From the NCBI GenBank assembly GCA_022376515.1, contig WTXI01000060.1:124001-188000 (forward strand): a stretch of 64,000 nucleotides of DNA, written 5' to 3'. Below, in pieces: positions 23,401 to 36,323 of this stretch. Position 1 is the first letter of the stretch; each line of letters starts with the position of its first letter. The position numbers were made by a program, and so were the translations under genes. The stretch is from Lactifluus volemus. Taxonomy: Eukaryota; Basidiomycota; Agaricomycetes; Russulales; Russulaceae. Below the pieces are notes generated by a model that saw nothing but the letters and a program-made list of their open reading frames with translations, was not told the origin of the DNA and searched no databases.

Positions 23401-26150
23401 CGATCGCAGCAAAAAGTTGTCCCATCACAGATCGAAATAACATCTGTGCTGCAGGCGATCTGAAATATCCCTCGAGAACTTCTTCGTATAACTGTTCCAA
23501 CGGATCTTGTTCATCCCGATCTCGAGAGTGTCCCAACAAGCGCTGTACGACCTTTTTCTCACTGAAGCCGAAACTATCAGGGGGGTTGTTTATGAATCCG
23601 CATGCAACAGAAGCCCATTGGAACAGGCCCTCCGCTGCCTTTGATAGATTCATGCCATAGTCTTTGAAAGCGTCCGGACGGAGCGCGTCCTGAAAGTACG
23701 CGAGAATATCTTGCTCCGTTTTGCAGAAAGTTTGTCATCATCCATGTAGAGGGTGTGGACAGATAGTGCTTCGGCGAATGCAGCTTCGATTCCATCGTCC
23801 GGCCTTGATGTGATGAGAATACGGAATTTTGAAGGGAGGTCGAGAAGATGATCAGCAAGGAACGTGTGTAATCCTTTCGTGCCACTCGCATCTCCACTCT
23901 CGTCCAATCCATCGATTACGATAAGAATCGGGTCACGGATTTGTAGGTCCTTGAGCGGTTCGAGGAGAAGCCGTTCAAAAAGGGTACGACGGTCTCGGGT
24001 ACCACGGAGTGACAGATTATCCTTAAGGACCCTCCCGAGGGCGAATTTGAACGCAGGATAGCTGTTGGAGAGATCACAGGCAAGTGTCGTGAAAAGTTGG
24101 TATGCCTCGTCTTTGGATCCTTCCTTCCTAATGAAGGCGAAGTAACATCCGAGACACTTTTTCTCGAAGTGCCGTGCGACTTCATGTGCTATTGAGGACT
24201 TTCCAGTGCCTGCTTGGCCGAAGAGCACGAGCGCACGTTCGGATTCAGGATTCTCGACCCACTTGAAGATATGATCCAAGAAATCTTCGCGTGTTCCAGG
24301 AAGACAGCGCTTTTCATCACCGAATTTCCAACCTCCCTTATATGGCAGTTCTCTGATTAAAGCACCCGTTTCTGTTGGTCCCTTCTCAGATCGACAATTG
24401 GACGATCTATGCATTTGAGTTACGTACCAGCTTCTGATCCTTGGTTTGACATCGCCTTAAGCTGTGTATTTTAAGTATTGAGTCGAGCAACTCCTGCCTG
24501 TCTGGAACAATATCACTCACGTCGTCCTGGATTCGACTCAGTCATCCTGGATTCGAAGCACAGTAACTTCTGTGGTGACAGCAGCACGCGCAAGAAAATC
24601 ATCTCGCAGTCGGATGAGGATGGTGCGATACTGTGTGACCTCCCGTCAACCTGGCCACGGATATTCTTCCAAGTCCGCTTTCCTGCAAATCGCATGTTGA
24701 CGATGACTGACCAAAACGCTCAGGATAACGTACCGACTCGCACATCCTTCGCATATGATTCAATAAATTTGCTAATTTCCGAGACCCGTTCCAGCATGTC
24801 CTCAAGCATTTTCGCTTGAAGAGACTCCGGATTGATCCTCCTCAAAGCGTCCGCATCTTTTGCAAACGCAAACCCATCGCATATGGCTTCAAATAATGAT
24901 CGGACATTGTCGTCACGCTGAACCTGCTGTAGCAAAGTCTAGAAACGAGACAAAAATGAATGAACGTCCCGCATCCTCCGACAAGGCAGGGTGACCACCT
25001 CGGGAATCTTTGAGAGTAGACTCCATGCTAGACTTGCGTAGGGATGCAGCTGGAGAACGGAAGTTAACTCGGCGAAGAAGCAAAATACTTTGGGCATACT
25101 GATGCGATTGGACCGACGGCATCCATCACCTGCTTGACAACTCCAACAGCAATCCCCATGATTCCATCGTATTCACAGCCTCCTCAGCACGACGGAGAGC
25201 GATGCGTGGCATCTCCGTCTGGCTGTCCGATGCTGGTCCACAGAAGTACGGTCCTCAATGGGGAGGTCTCTGGTCCCGGACAAAGGAAGTAGAGGAGCGG
25301 TGACTACCGCTGGTTGGATGGATTCACCGTTGTCTTGAACAGTAGGAGGTGCGGCATTTTCTTCAACGACCGGCGGGATGTCCAAATCGATCGCCGTGTG
25401 GTTCACGGTGTTCACTGGAGCAGTCAGAGCGGTGCTCGCATTTGGTGAGACGGTGATCTTCAAGAAGAGTGTGACCGGCTCCGTTGAGTGACCGCCATCG
25501 TGGCTCAAAATAATATCAAGTTCTACATCCAGCGTGCTGAATCATAGGAATGCGAGTAAGGATCCAACAAGACGAACCATGTTGAGGTTCCCAGAGTATC
25601 TCATGTCTTCCAACAAGGATGTCATTCCGCATGGTCCTTTTCGCATAGAGAGATGCTGTCACACGGGAGAGTGATAGTATGGCACTGCAAGAGACTCAAT
25701 TGTAAAAAGAAATTCAAAAAAATATGGATTTCGTACAAGGTGTCCAGAACCTGGTTCCATTCCACGCGCTGTCCCACGCTTCGAACAGGTCGTGTCTGCC
25801 ATGTGCTCGCCTCATGGGTCACAGTGACATAAAACCGCCTTTTCTTCCCAAAGACGGTCTTGAGACGAGGAAGATTGTGCGCCCTGAGGACTGACAGGGG
25901 AAACGTGCTTAGGACACACCTCAGTGGCACTACTAATATACGTACCAGTCACCTCGAGGGGGGGAAAGTTTCGTTGAGTTTCGATGACCTGAGCACTGGT
26001 CAAAGGCAATTATGTGAGCAAAAATGACAATTAAATGGAAGTGACCGATGTACCGTATTCCGGGGTTTTGAGGACCTTGACTGTAGTAATGATTAGTATT
26101 GAGCGAGATGGAATGTAATTGACATACGAATCTGGTTGTGCAAGAGCCAT
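20493..26150 (-). pseudogene. NLR-B: C2-NACHT-WD40 receptor with single-base frameshifts
   Basis: Start ATG is at 26148-26150, homologous to NLR-C. The NACHT exon begins around 24350 with Walker A GQAGTGKS. A one-base deletion near 23724 (TTTTGCAG against TTTTCGCAG in the sisters) shifts the frame after KLSAK. A second one-base deletion near 25237 (GGTCCACAG against GGTCGCACAG) breaks the linker exon. A short duplication of a CCTGGATTCGA stretch lies at 24525-24556. The last exon, by contrast, is fully open: 20493-22808 carries 14 WD40 repeats (20732-22538) and the C-terminal tail. The gene looks recently dead, or it needs re-sequencing of the two single-base sites. Confidence 0.85.
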
Positions 26151-27536
26151 CGTAGTTGAGACGTTGAGGTGAGAGGTTGAGGCAACAACGTGTCGACAAC
26201 TTCCTGATTGGAACAAACACAATGTGGCGTTGCATCGAGCTTGGCGCTGTCACACCTCTCTAGAGTCTAGAGTATCCACATTTCATAATTGACTCAGAGT
26301 TATGATAGGTCTGTGAGCGTATCTCACTCTCAGTGGTATCGTACGCTCCAGGCATTTGGCGGTCAATCCCGAAAAACCACCCACGTCCGTCAAACGTTCT
26401 GAGACTGCCAGTGTCCACTTCTTGCGTCTCTCAACACTACAGTGGGACGAGTATAGCGCATTCTCCCCCGTCCGCAAGACAGACAGGCGCTAGATGGTTC
26501 ATCCTCAAAAAGTTGCTAGAGGTATGGCGCGAAGACCAAGGCGAGATTGCCTTGCTACGCAGGCGCTTGGGCACGAGTCGAGTTGCTTTCTAGGAGCCAG
26601 GCGTTCTGGGTATTGGATACTGTACCGGAATACTATCTTAATACCGTCTAGAGGTAATCTGGCCTAAGGGGAGATTGGGGACCCCCTCCTTCCAAATGCG
26701 TTTCGCTCTTCTACTACTATACGCAGACCCTTGCGCACGCGGCACACCAACTTTTTGATTACAATATACTCAATATAATACTGTGAATACAACTCGAACT
26801 GAGGTACTACTAAGACAAGGAATTAAGCCTGGGATTCGTTCACCAAGGGAATGCCCACACTCCATGCGACAAGTACTTGGTGTGTCTCATATCGCGCCGC
26901 TAGAAACTGTTGATCCCCACGCGTCACCCCTCGTAGATATCCTTACTTCTATCAAAGGGGTCATCTGCGTTTTCCGAAGATGGAGATCCATCGTGTTTGC
27001 GTTTCCGCATCGTCTTGAATTGTATCTTGAATCCAATGCTGAAACGAGTCAGAGATACGGACAAGGAAATGGAGAGTCCTCTTCAGTGATCACATGATCT
27101 CGAGTGTCTAACACTTCTATGATGCAGGTGCCATTTCCAGCACTGACATTCCTTAAACTGAGGTGCTTCTTGTGGATCTGCCATGGATGACAATTACCGG
27201 CTTCTCGTTCTGATCAACATCCACTCGTTCTCTTGCCCGCGTCGCTCGGATTGACACTCCTAAGATCTTCGATTAGCTCGTTTTCGAGGTCTGCGTGACT
27301 GATACCTTTGAAACGGCGCGTATGCTATCACTCGCCCCTTTTCTTCCTTTTGCCATCTGTCCCTGACCCATCATCACGGACCTCCTGAAGTTTTTGCATT
27401 CGTTATTCCTAATGTCTTGCATGGAGCGAGCGGTGTGAGGCTCGAGCTTCGTAAGCGGGCATTGGTCGGAACGGTTCCGAGTCCGTGATGGTGTGTGTGT
27501 GCCGCCAGCATCGTGTTTGATGTGAGCTAGTGGTGA
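26151..27536. other. Repeated spacer, unit B
   Basis: No gene seen. Homologous to the spacers in A, C and D, with an extra block of about 0.4 kb (about 26680-27080) not seen in the others. It ends at the deletion junction into SDA1. Confidence 0.5.
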
Positions 27537-28066
27537 CGCGACTCAGGAGCTGCATGATGATAATTTTGTGATCGAGCGAAAAGCGAGCATCATATATCTG
27601 CAACAGATCGTAGAGCCTTTCGCCAAACGTTTGTGGATCGTGCAGTAGTTGGATGGCAGAAAAATTGAGGGGATTTCCCGCGTCTTTGTGTCTTTGTTGC
27701 TGTGAACGAGTCTCAGCAGATCACAAATAATCAGAAGTACTAGCCTTAGACGAACTTTTGCTCGCCGTCTTTAACACTTTTCGCGTCTTCCTTTCACCGC
27801 TGCGCGTCCACGTTTATGCTCGAGTCATTTGACATTGATGCTCTTCGAGAGTCCAAGTGAGGTGAGACATTGTCAGCAAACTGGAACATACGTTGACGTC
27901 ACTCTCGTCGTTACTATCCTCAGACTCTTCGTCGCTGTCGAGGAAGAAGTGTAAAGATGCACTTTGAGCTTTGATGAAAGGGTGATGGGACAATCGCGAC
28001 GGATTTGGCATCGTCCCTACTGTATAGTGCGTCGAATGTAGGGGGCGAACGGGCGCTAAAGGAACC
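27537..28066 (-). pseudogene. SDA1: SDA1 fragment B (short)
   Basis: Only the middle exons remain: KYDARFSLDHKIIIMQLLSR (27545-27603), the basic exon (about 27760-27835), and the exon with HHPFIKAQSASLHFFLDSDEE (27890-27990). In this copy that acidic exon reads best of the three. Everything downstream in SDA1 was lost with the 2.9-kb deletion. Confidence 0.85.
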
Positions 28067-28078
28067 AAAGGGGAAAGG

Positions 28079-29237
28079 ACCCTTTTCTCTATTTTACCTA
28101 CATCGGAGTTTTATTTGTTAAATTCGATTTATTTATTTTTTCAGTCGCCCTTCGCATATAAGGCACTCGTACCTTCATCTCCAAATAGTGCAAACACATC
28201 GCCGCAGAAGCTCAATGGTTCACACTTTTTCAGCGTTGGGAGTCTTGGAGGACGCACCCTTGTCATTTACATGAAGAAGAAAGGGGTCCTCAGTCGATCT
28301 CACGTGGCGGTTAGCTTGACAGTGTTTTCCGCGTACTGGAGCCCGTTATTGGCAAGATTAATGAGAGAACAAAAGCTCCGGTATCTCTTAGCTCCCGACT
28401 TGGCTGGCGCCAACCTCGCTCAGAGTCACCACTTCACAGGACTTCTTCCTCCCGTCAGAATCATATGACCTCATCTTGAAAGCGTGGATCGCCATTCTCT
28501 GCACAAAGGGCTTTGAGATCATGCACTCCGAGTCAGTCTTTCTCTCTTCGTACCTCATTTACGCGTTTCATGTCTGATCCGTTATCTGCAGTTTCAAGAG
28601 CGTAACTATTCCATAACGTGACGATCATCGTCACGAGAAGCTCGCTAAACGATGCGAGTCATGTCGTCCAATGGGTATGTTCCGGTCTAGCGAGAACGAG
28701 TTCCTGCTGTGCTATGATGGTAATTCTTCATGTGCTTTCGCTTCCTCTCTTGATGCTCATCTTTCTTCGCAGAATTCGGGTTGTATGTGAATCGACATGG
28801 GGCCCCAAAGTCGCACGAAGGGTACGATCGAGTGGGAGGGTACCGCAGTGCACGTCGCATGGCACCCTCCATACATCCTCGTCTTCGACTCGCGCTTCAT
28901 CGAAGTGCGACATGTTGAAACTGGACGACTGTGCCAGATTATTCCAGGCCATGACCTGCGATGCATTTGGGACGGGCGCGGGGCGTCATTACCACTCCCT
29001 GCGCCGGCCCCCAATGGAAGCTGGGAAGAGGCACCATGACAAGAGGCGCGGGTGCATGGGGTCATGCGTGCAGAAGACGTACCACAAGGGCGCCCTGGTT
29101 CAGGCGGACCTGCGCGTGGTACGGGACAGCATATCTTCGAGTTGATCCCGACTGTACCGCTCTTCCTCCCTGAGAGGCTGACGTCGCCAACGCAGCACTC
29201 GTCTTTCCTTCACCCTACCCTGAATGGCTCACCATAA
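28079..29237 (+). pseudogene. RhoGEF CNH-domain fragment, unit C
   Basis: Covers the same exons as 4577-5836. Compared with the RhoGEF it has deletions near 28290 and 28430 and a one-base insertion near 28803 (GGGGCCCCAAAG). The last exon from about 28800 to the stop at 29235-29237 is otherwise well kept. It lacks every upstream domain. Confidence 0.8.
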
Positions 29238-29628
29238 ATCGCGAACCGAACAGACAGACAAGTGCCTACTATACATCCCCCTCCTTTCCCTCCCCCCACC
29301 CTTAAACGAACTCTTCGTTGCTCTCATTATGATATGTACTTGATTCGCGACCCCTATGTACGTCAAGAAAGTACTAGTGTGTGTGCCTGGATTGTGGATG
29401 GAATCAAATTGGGGAAATTGGCTCCACCAAGAAGTCCGTGTAGATGTCGCATCATGGGATACAACTGGTTTGGGTCATGTGACTGATATTGCCCGAAGAA
29501 CGATAACACAACATCTTCCCAAGACTCAAAAGACTTCGACACACCTCTAATGAATTATAATCATATATTCACTGGTGCTATCTCTGCCGATGAATTTCGG
29601 GATAGTATATATACATAGTGTACCGACA

Positions 29629-32600
29629 CTAGCTAGATGAACTAGGAACATGTACCGTAGCCCAATTCGATCCATGTACAAACTTTGAGAAATCAAGCTG
29701 GGTATAATGTCTGCCTGCAATCCAGACAGTGTTAGACCTATTGAAATATGGCTGGTGAATCTGGGGAATCCATAAAAGAAGCTCTCCATTCTCCCCACAT
29801 ACCCAACCATCATTATTGACCGGGAACTTGTCAATGTCTTCCGTTCTGCGCATGTCCGGATGAATCGGGCTACTTCGGGCCGAGGCGGTGCACAGGGTTC
29901 CGACATGCCACATGCGAATCGTGCCATCCACTGAGGACGAGGCAATCCGTTGTCCATCCGGCAAGAATGCAACAGAATCGACTGAATCGGTGTGTCCAGT
30001 AAATGGGCCTGCCACGATATCTCCTGTTGTTGCATCCCACACGCGAATCATACGATCTTCAGAGCCGGAGGCAATGTACTGCCCATCTGGTGAGAATGCA
30101 ACAGAGTCGACTCCACTCGTATGTCCAGTAAATGGGCCGGCCACAAGCGCTCCTGTTGCGGCATCCCACACACGAATCGTGCAATCGAAAGAGGCTGAAG
30201 CAATCCACTCCCCGTTAGGCGAGAACGCAACAAAATAGACCCAGTCTCTGTGCCCAATAAACGGTCCTACTACTAACTCTCCCGTCTCTGCATCCCACAC
30301 ACAAATTGTGTGATCTTCCGAGGCCGAGGCGATGCGTCGCCCGTCTGGCGAGAATATAGCAAAGAAGACGGCATCGGTGTGTCCAGTAAATGGGCCCGCT
30401 ACGACCTTTCCTGTTGCAGCATCCCACACACGAATTGTGCGATCGTGCGAGCTCGAAGCGATGCGCTGCCCATTCGGTGAGAATTCAACCGAATTGACCT
30501 TATCATTGTGTCCTGTAAATGGGCCCACTATGAGCTCTCCCGTTGCTGCATCCCACACACGAATCGTGCAGTCGTCCGAGGCCGAAGCGATTCGCCGCCC
30601 GTCTGGTGAGAATGAAACACCAGTAACCCAACCGGTGTGTCCAGTAAACGGGCCCGCTATGACCTCTCCAGTTGTGGCATCCCAAATACAAATCGTGTGA
30701 TCTGCTGAGGCCGAGGCGATACGCTGCCCGTCCGGCGAGATCGCAATAAAAAAGACCGAATGGGCATGTCCAGTAAACGGACCTGCTACGGCCTCTCTTG
30801 TGGTGGAGTCCCACACACGAATCGTGCGATCTTCTGACGCCGAGGCGATGCGCTGTCCGTCCGGTGAGAGCGCAATAGAAAGGACTGAATCGGCGTGACC
30901 AGTAAACGGGCCCGCAATGATATCTCCTGTTGCAGCATCCCACACACGAATTGTGCGATCGAACGAGGCGGAGGCGATATGCCGCCCATCAGGTGAGAAT
31001 GCAACAGAACAGACGTTATCGGCGTGTCCACTAAACGGGCCCGCCATGACCTCTCCCGTTGCGGAATTCCACACACGAATTGTGTGATCTTCCGACGCCG
31101 AGACAATGCGTTCCCCGTCCGGTGAAAATTCAACAGAGCTGATTGGTTCAGTGTGTCCAGTAAATGGGCCTGCTACGATCCCTCCTACTGCGGAATCCCA
31201 CAGGCGAATCGTGCGATCATCCGATGCCGAGGCAATGCGCTTCCCGTCCGGCGAGAATACAATAGAGTTGACGCAATCGGTGTGTCCAGTGAATGGGCCT
31301 GCTACAACCTCTCCCGTTGCAGCATTCCATATGCGGATCGTGCAATCAGCCGAGCCAGATGCGATGCGCTGCCCGTCTGGCGAGAACGCAACAGAAAAGA
31401 CCATATTACTATGTCCAATGAAGGGGCCCGCTTCGACCTCTCCTGTTTCGGCGTCCCACACGCAAATCGTGTGATCGAACGAGGCCGAGACAATCCGCTG
31501 TCCGTCCGGCGAGAATCCAACAGAAAAGACCCTATCGGTGTGCTTAGCAAACGGGCCTGCTACAAGCTCCCCCGTCGTGGCATCCCACACCCGAATCGTG
31601 TGGTCTCGCGAGCCTGAGGCTATCCGCTGCCCATTTGGCGAGAATGCAACGGATTCGATCGGCTCGTCATGGGCTTGAATCACCATTTCCAATGCTGGCC
31701 AATGAGACAATTGCCCGCGTTCCAAAGATAACGTTTGGGGAAATAAGTGAAGGTAATGCTCGATAATGCGGGAAGAGGATGGTGCGAATGGCAGAGCAGA
31801 TATATATATATGCGGGGCGCTTCTTGCTATTGACATCCCGAAATACCGAACAAATGCGAACGCATCGTTCACCAAGGCCAGGAGATTCTCCACGTCCTTT
31901 TGGGGCTGCTGTGATTTTACGCAACAGTCACTACATGCCATTTATAATTATAGGATGTACCCACCTTCCGCTGCAACCACATCTTCAGAGATGCCATTGC
32001 TGGCGATGCAAGGCCAACACTGTTCTTCATGCTAAGCACTTCTAGCCAGAACAGAAACTTTGTCTCGAACAGGAATCGCAACTGTATGAAGAGATCTCGT
32101 TCGAAAACAACGTGTTCTAGATGGTCGTCCCAAAAAATGCAGGCATACGATAGAGCGGACGGAATGTGCTCAGAAATTCGAGACTCCAAGTCTGAGACGT
32201 CCCTGTTCACGAGATATGACGACTCCAGTTTACAAATATTGAACTTGAGGCTATCCAGCATTAAACTAAGACAAGAATGTGCCAACCGACGGTGCGCCTT
32301 GCCAAAGTCGACATGAAATGGCCCACTCTTCTCATCTGCTAGAAAGTCACGGAATGAAGAATGGAGAGGAACGATCGGTCGCGTTCCATCGGATGAAGTA
32401 ACATTGCTCAGCACCGAGCCAAGATGTCCGAGCATTTTGAGAACCTGATCTGAATCTTCGGGGTCAGGATCCTCGCGATCATCTTTAGGTGCATGTCGAC
32501 GCAGGGAAATCAGGGAACTGGTGGTGAAGGGCTCGATCGCAGCAAAAAGTTGTCCCATCACAGACCGAAATAACATCTGTGCTGCAGGTGGCTTGAAATA

Positions 32601-35252
32601 TCCCTCGAGGACCTCTTCGTATAACTGGTCCAACGGATCTTGTCCATCCCGATCTCGAGAGTGTCCCAACAAGCGCTGTACGACCTTTTTCTCACTAAAA
32701 CCGAAACTACCAGGGGGATTGTTTATGAATCCGCATGCAACAGAGGCCCATTGGAACAGGCCCTCCGCTGCCTTTGATAGATTCACGCCATAGTCCTTGA
32801 AAGCATCCGGATGGAGCGCGTCCTGAAAGTACGCGAGAATATCGTCCTCCGTTTTCGCAGCAAGTTTGACATCATCCATGTAGAGGGTGTGGACAGATAG
32901 TGCCTCGGCGAATGCCGATTCGATGCCATCGTCCGGCCTTGATGTGATGAGAATACGGAATTTTGAAGGGAGGTCGAGAAGATGATCAGCAAGGAACGTG
33001 TGTAATCCTTTGGTGCCACTCGCATCTCCACTCTCGTCCAATCCATCGATTACGATAAGGATTGGATCACGGATTTTTAGATCCTTGAGCGGTTCGAGGA
33101 TGAGTCGTTCAAAAAGCGTACGACGGTCTCGGGTACCACGGAGTGACATATGATCCTTAAGGACCCTCCCGAGGGCGAATTTGAGCGCAGGATAGGAGTT
33201 GGAGAGATCACAGGCAAGTGTTGTGAAAAGTTGGTATGACTCGTCCTTGGATCCTTCCTTCCGAACGAAGGCGAAGTAAGATCCGAGACACTTCTCCTCG
33301 AAATGGCGTGCGACTTCATGTGCTATCGAGGACTTTCCAGTGCCTGCTTGGCCGAAGAGCACGAGCCCACGTTCGGATTCAGGATTCTTGACCCACTTGA
33401 AGATATGATCCAAGAAATCTTCGCGTGTTCCAGGAAGACACCGTTTCTCATCGCCGAATCGCCAGCCTCCCTTATAAGGCAATTCCCTGATTATGTAACC
33501 GAATTCTGTGTGCTCTCCATCAGATCATGATCTCGTGGCCATCAATATTACGTACCAGCTTCTAGTGCTTGGTTTGACATCGCTTTAAGCTATATTCGCG
33601 CCCTTGAGTCGAGCAACTCCTGCTTGTTTGCGATAATATTACTCACATCGTCCTGGATTCGAAGCACAGTAACCTCCGTCGTGACAGCAGCACGCCCAAG
33701 AAAGTCGTCTCGCAGTCGGATGAGGATGGTGCGGTACTGTGTGACTTTCCCGTCAACCTGGCCACGAATATTCTTCCAAGTCCGCTTCCCTGCAAATCGT
33801 ATGTTAATAATGACTAAACCAAAGGGCTCAGGACAACGTACCGACTCGCACATCCTTCGCATACGATTCAATAAATTTGCTAATTTCCGAGACCCGTTCC
33901 AGCATGTCCTCAAGAATTTTCGCTTGAAGAGACTCCGGATTGATCCTCCTCAAAGCGTCCGCATCTTTTGCAAACGCAAACGCATCGGATATGGCTTCAA
34001 ATAATGATCGGACATTGTCGTCACGCTGACCCTGCTGCAGCAAAGTCTAGAAAAAATAATGAACGTCCCGCATGCTCCGACAAGGCAAGGTGACGCACCT
34101 CGGGAATCTTTGAGAGCAGACTCCATGCTAGATTTGCGTAGGGATGCAGCTGGAGAACGGAAGTTAAGTCGGTGAAGAAGCAAAATATTTTTGGGCATAC
34201 TGATGCAATTGGACTGACGGCATCCATCACCTGCTTGACAACCCCAACAGCAATGCCCCATGATTCCATCGTATTCACAGCCTCCTCAGCACGACGGAGA
34301 GCGATGCGTGGCATCTCCGTCTGGCTGTCCGATGCTGGTCGCACAGAAGTACTGCTCTCAATGGGAAGGTCACTGGTCCCGGATAAAGGAAGTAGAGGAG
34401 CGGTGACTACCGCTGGTTGGATGGATTCACCATTGTCTTGAACAGTAGGAGGTGCGGCACGTCCTTTAACGACCGGCGGGATGTCCAAATCGATAGCTGT
34501 GCGGTTCACGGTGTTGACCAGAGCAGTCAGAGAGGGACTCGCATTTGGTGAGACGGTGATCTTCAAGAAGAGTGTGACCGGCTCCGTTGAGTGACCGCCA
34601 TCATGGCTCAAAATAATATCAAGTTCTACATCCAGCGTGCTGAATCATAGGAATGCGAGTAAGAATCCAACAAGACGAACCATGTTGAGGTTCACAGAGT
34701 ATCTCATGTCTTCCAACAAGGATGTCATTCCGCATGGTCCTTTTCGCATAGAGAGATGTTGTCACACGGGAAAGTGATAGTATGGTACTGCAAGAGACTC
34801 AATTGTAAAAAGAAATTAAAAAAATATAGATTTCGTACAAAGTGTCCAGAACCTGGTTCCATTCCACGCGCTGTCCCACGCTTCGAACAGTTCGTGTCTG
34901 CCATGTGCTCGCCTCATGGGTCACAGTGACATAAAACCGTCTTTTCTTCCCAAAGACGGTCTTGAGACGAGGAAGATTGTGCGCCCTGAGGACTGACAGG
35001 GGAAATGGGCTTAAGACACATCTCAGTAGCATCACTAATATACGTACCAGTCACCTCGAGGGGGGGAAAGTTTCGTTGAGTTTCGATGACCTGAGCACTG
35101 GTCAAAGGCAATTATGTGAGCACAAATGACAATTAAATGGAAGTGACCGATGTACCGTATTCCGGGGTTTTGAGGACCTTGACTGTAGTAATGATTAGTA
35201 TTGAGCGAGATGGAATGTAATCGACATACGAATCTGGTTGTGCAAGGGCCAT
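29629..35252 (-). CDS. NLR-C: intact C2-NACHT-WD40 STAND receptor
   Basis: Predicted intracellular NLR of the fungal HET-E/NWD type. Twelve exons on the minus strand: 35252-35230, 35182-35156, 35097-35048, 34992-34839, 34787-34681, 34625-34201, 34149-34099, 34046-33842, 33789-33647, 33589-33556, 33505-31965, 31908-29629. Introns are 47-57 bp. The sum is 5040 bases, 1679 residues plus stop, with no internal stop. Residues about 30-150 form a C2 domain (LEVTVLRAHNLP). About 170-400 is a helical linker. NACHT starts near 410, with Walker A GQAGTGKS at 458-465 and Walker B ILIVIDGLDE at 555-564. Residues 1000-1601 are 14 WD40 repeats of 43 residues, then a conserved tail. The intron 34626-34680 (donor GTTCGT) is the least certain; donor GTGAAC 15 bases upstream would create a stop. 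Oligomerisation on ligand sensing is family knowledge; the ligand is unknown. Confidence 0.88.
29865..31671 (-). repeat. 14 x 129-bp WD40 repeat array in NLR-C
   Basis: Fourteen tandem 129-bp (43-codon) repeats, consensus core [31 protein letters not shown]. Framework positions are nearly identical at DNA level. Variation is concentrated just after GHT and on both sides of the Asp before TI. Equivalent arrays are at 20732-22538 (B, 14 repeats) and about 46150-47837 (D, 13 plus one out of frame), with a scrambled one at about 6580-8345 (A). Confidence 0.9.
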
Positions 35253-36323
35253 CGTAGTTGAGGTGAGAGGTTGAGGCAACAACATGCATTCCGCGTTGTC
35301 GACAACTTCCTCATTGGAACAAACATAGGCGTGGCATCGAGCTTGGCACTGTCACACCTCTCTAGAGTCTAGAGTATCCACATCTCATAATTGACTCAGA
35401 GTTATGATCGGTCCGTGAGCGTATCTTACTCTCAGTGGTATCGTACGCTCCAGGCATTTGGCGGTCAATCCCGAAAACCACCCACTTCGTCCGTCAAACA
35501 TTCTGAGACTGTCCACCTCTTGCGTCTCTCAACACTACAGTGGGACGCGCATGGCGAATTCTCTCCCTTCCGCAAGACAGACGCGCGCTAGATGGTTCAT
35601 CCTCGAAAAGTTGCTAGAGGTATGGCGAGATCCCCTTGTTACGCAGACCCTTGGGCACGAGTCGAGTTGCTTTCTAGGGGTCATGCGTTCTGGTTGTTGG
35701 ATACTGTACCGGAATACTATACTATGATATATATTGCGCCTAGAGGCAATCTGTCTTAAGGGGAGATAGGGGACCCCCTACTGTACTACTAAGACAAGGA
35801 AAGACCAAGTCCTCTTCAGCGATGTGCAACACTTCTATTATGCAGGTGCCATTTCTAGCATTGACGTTCCTTAAACTGGAATTGTGCTTCTTGGGTGGAT
35901 CTGCCCCACGTCTACAACGACTCATCAGGTTGGGTATTCTATAAACTTCTTTCGGAATACTCCCTATTTACCCAAACCTGTCTTGTTCGCTCTCACCCAG
36001 TTCGCTCTCGGATCGACACTCCTAAGTTCTTCAATTAGCTCGTTTTCGACACAGATCTGCGTGACTGCTACCTTTGAAACGCCGCGTTTTCCCTTTCATA
36101 CTATCCTCGCCCCCTTTCTTCCTTTGTTCCTCCGTTCCTGACCCATCATCGCTGATCTCGTGGAGTTGTTGCATTCGTTGTTCCTAATGTCTTGCATCGA
36201 GCGAGCGGCGTGAGGTTCGAGCTCCGTAAGCGAGCATTGGCCGGAACGGTTCCGAGTCCGTGATGGTGTGTGTGTGCCACCCGGGCCGTGCTTGATGTGA
36301 GATACGACTGCTAGTGGTGACTC
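35253..36323. other. Repeated spacer, unit C, left part
   Basis: No gene seen. Homologous to the spacers of A, B and D. It ends with TAGTGGTGACTC (36312-36323), the left copy of the target duplication of the inserted retroposon; the spacer resumes at 40681. Confidence 0.6.

Larger units (their letters stand above)
18889..28078. repeat. Tandem segmental duplication, unit B (9.2 kb)
   Basis: The order is CNH fragment (+), NLR-B (-), spacer, and a short SDA1 fragment (-). Compared with unit A it lacks the LINE, the TIR element and the segment equivalent to 15425-18337; the last loss was by deletion at a GGTGAC microhomology near 27530. Confidence 0.8.

Noticed and set aside
29865..31671. Regular 129-bp repeats resembling a CRISPR or satellite array
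   Set aside because: The repeats are contiguous, have no spacers, and code for WD40 blades in frame with a NACHT domain.
34626..34695. Premature stop in NLR-C at the C2/linker junction (donor GTGAAC joined to AACTTG gives TAA)
   Set aside because: A donor 15 bases downstream (GTTCGT) gives a 55-bp intron of the usual size, keeps the frame in all copies and avoids the stop.
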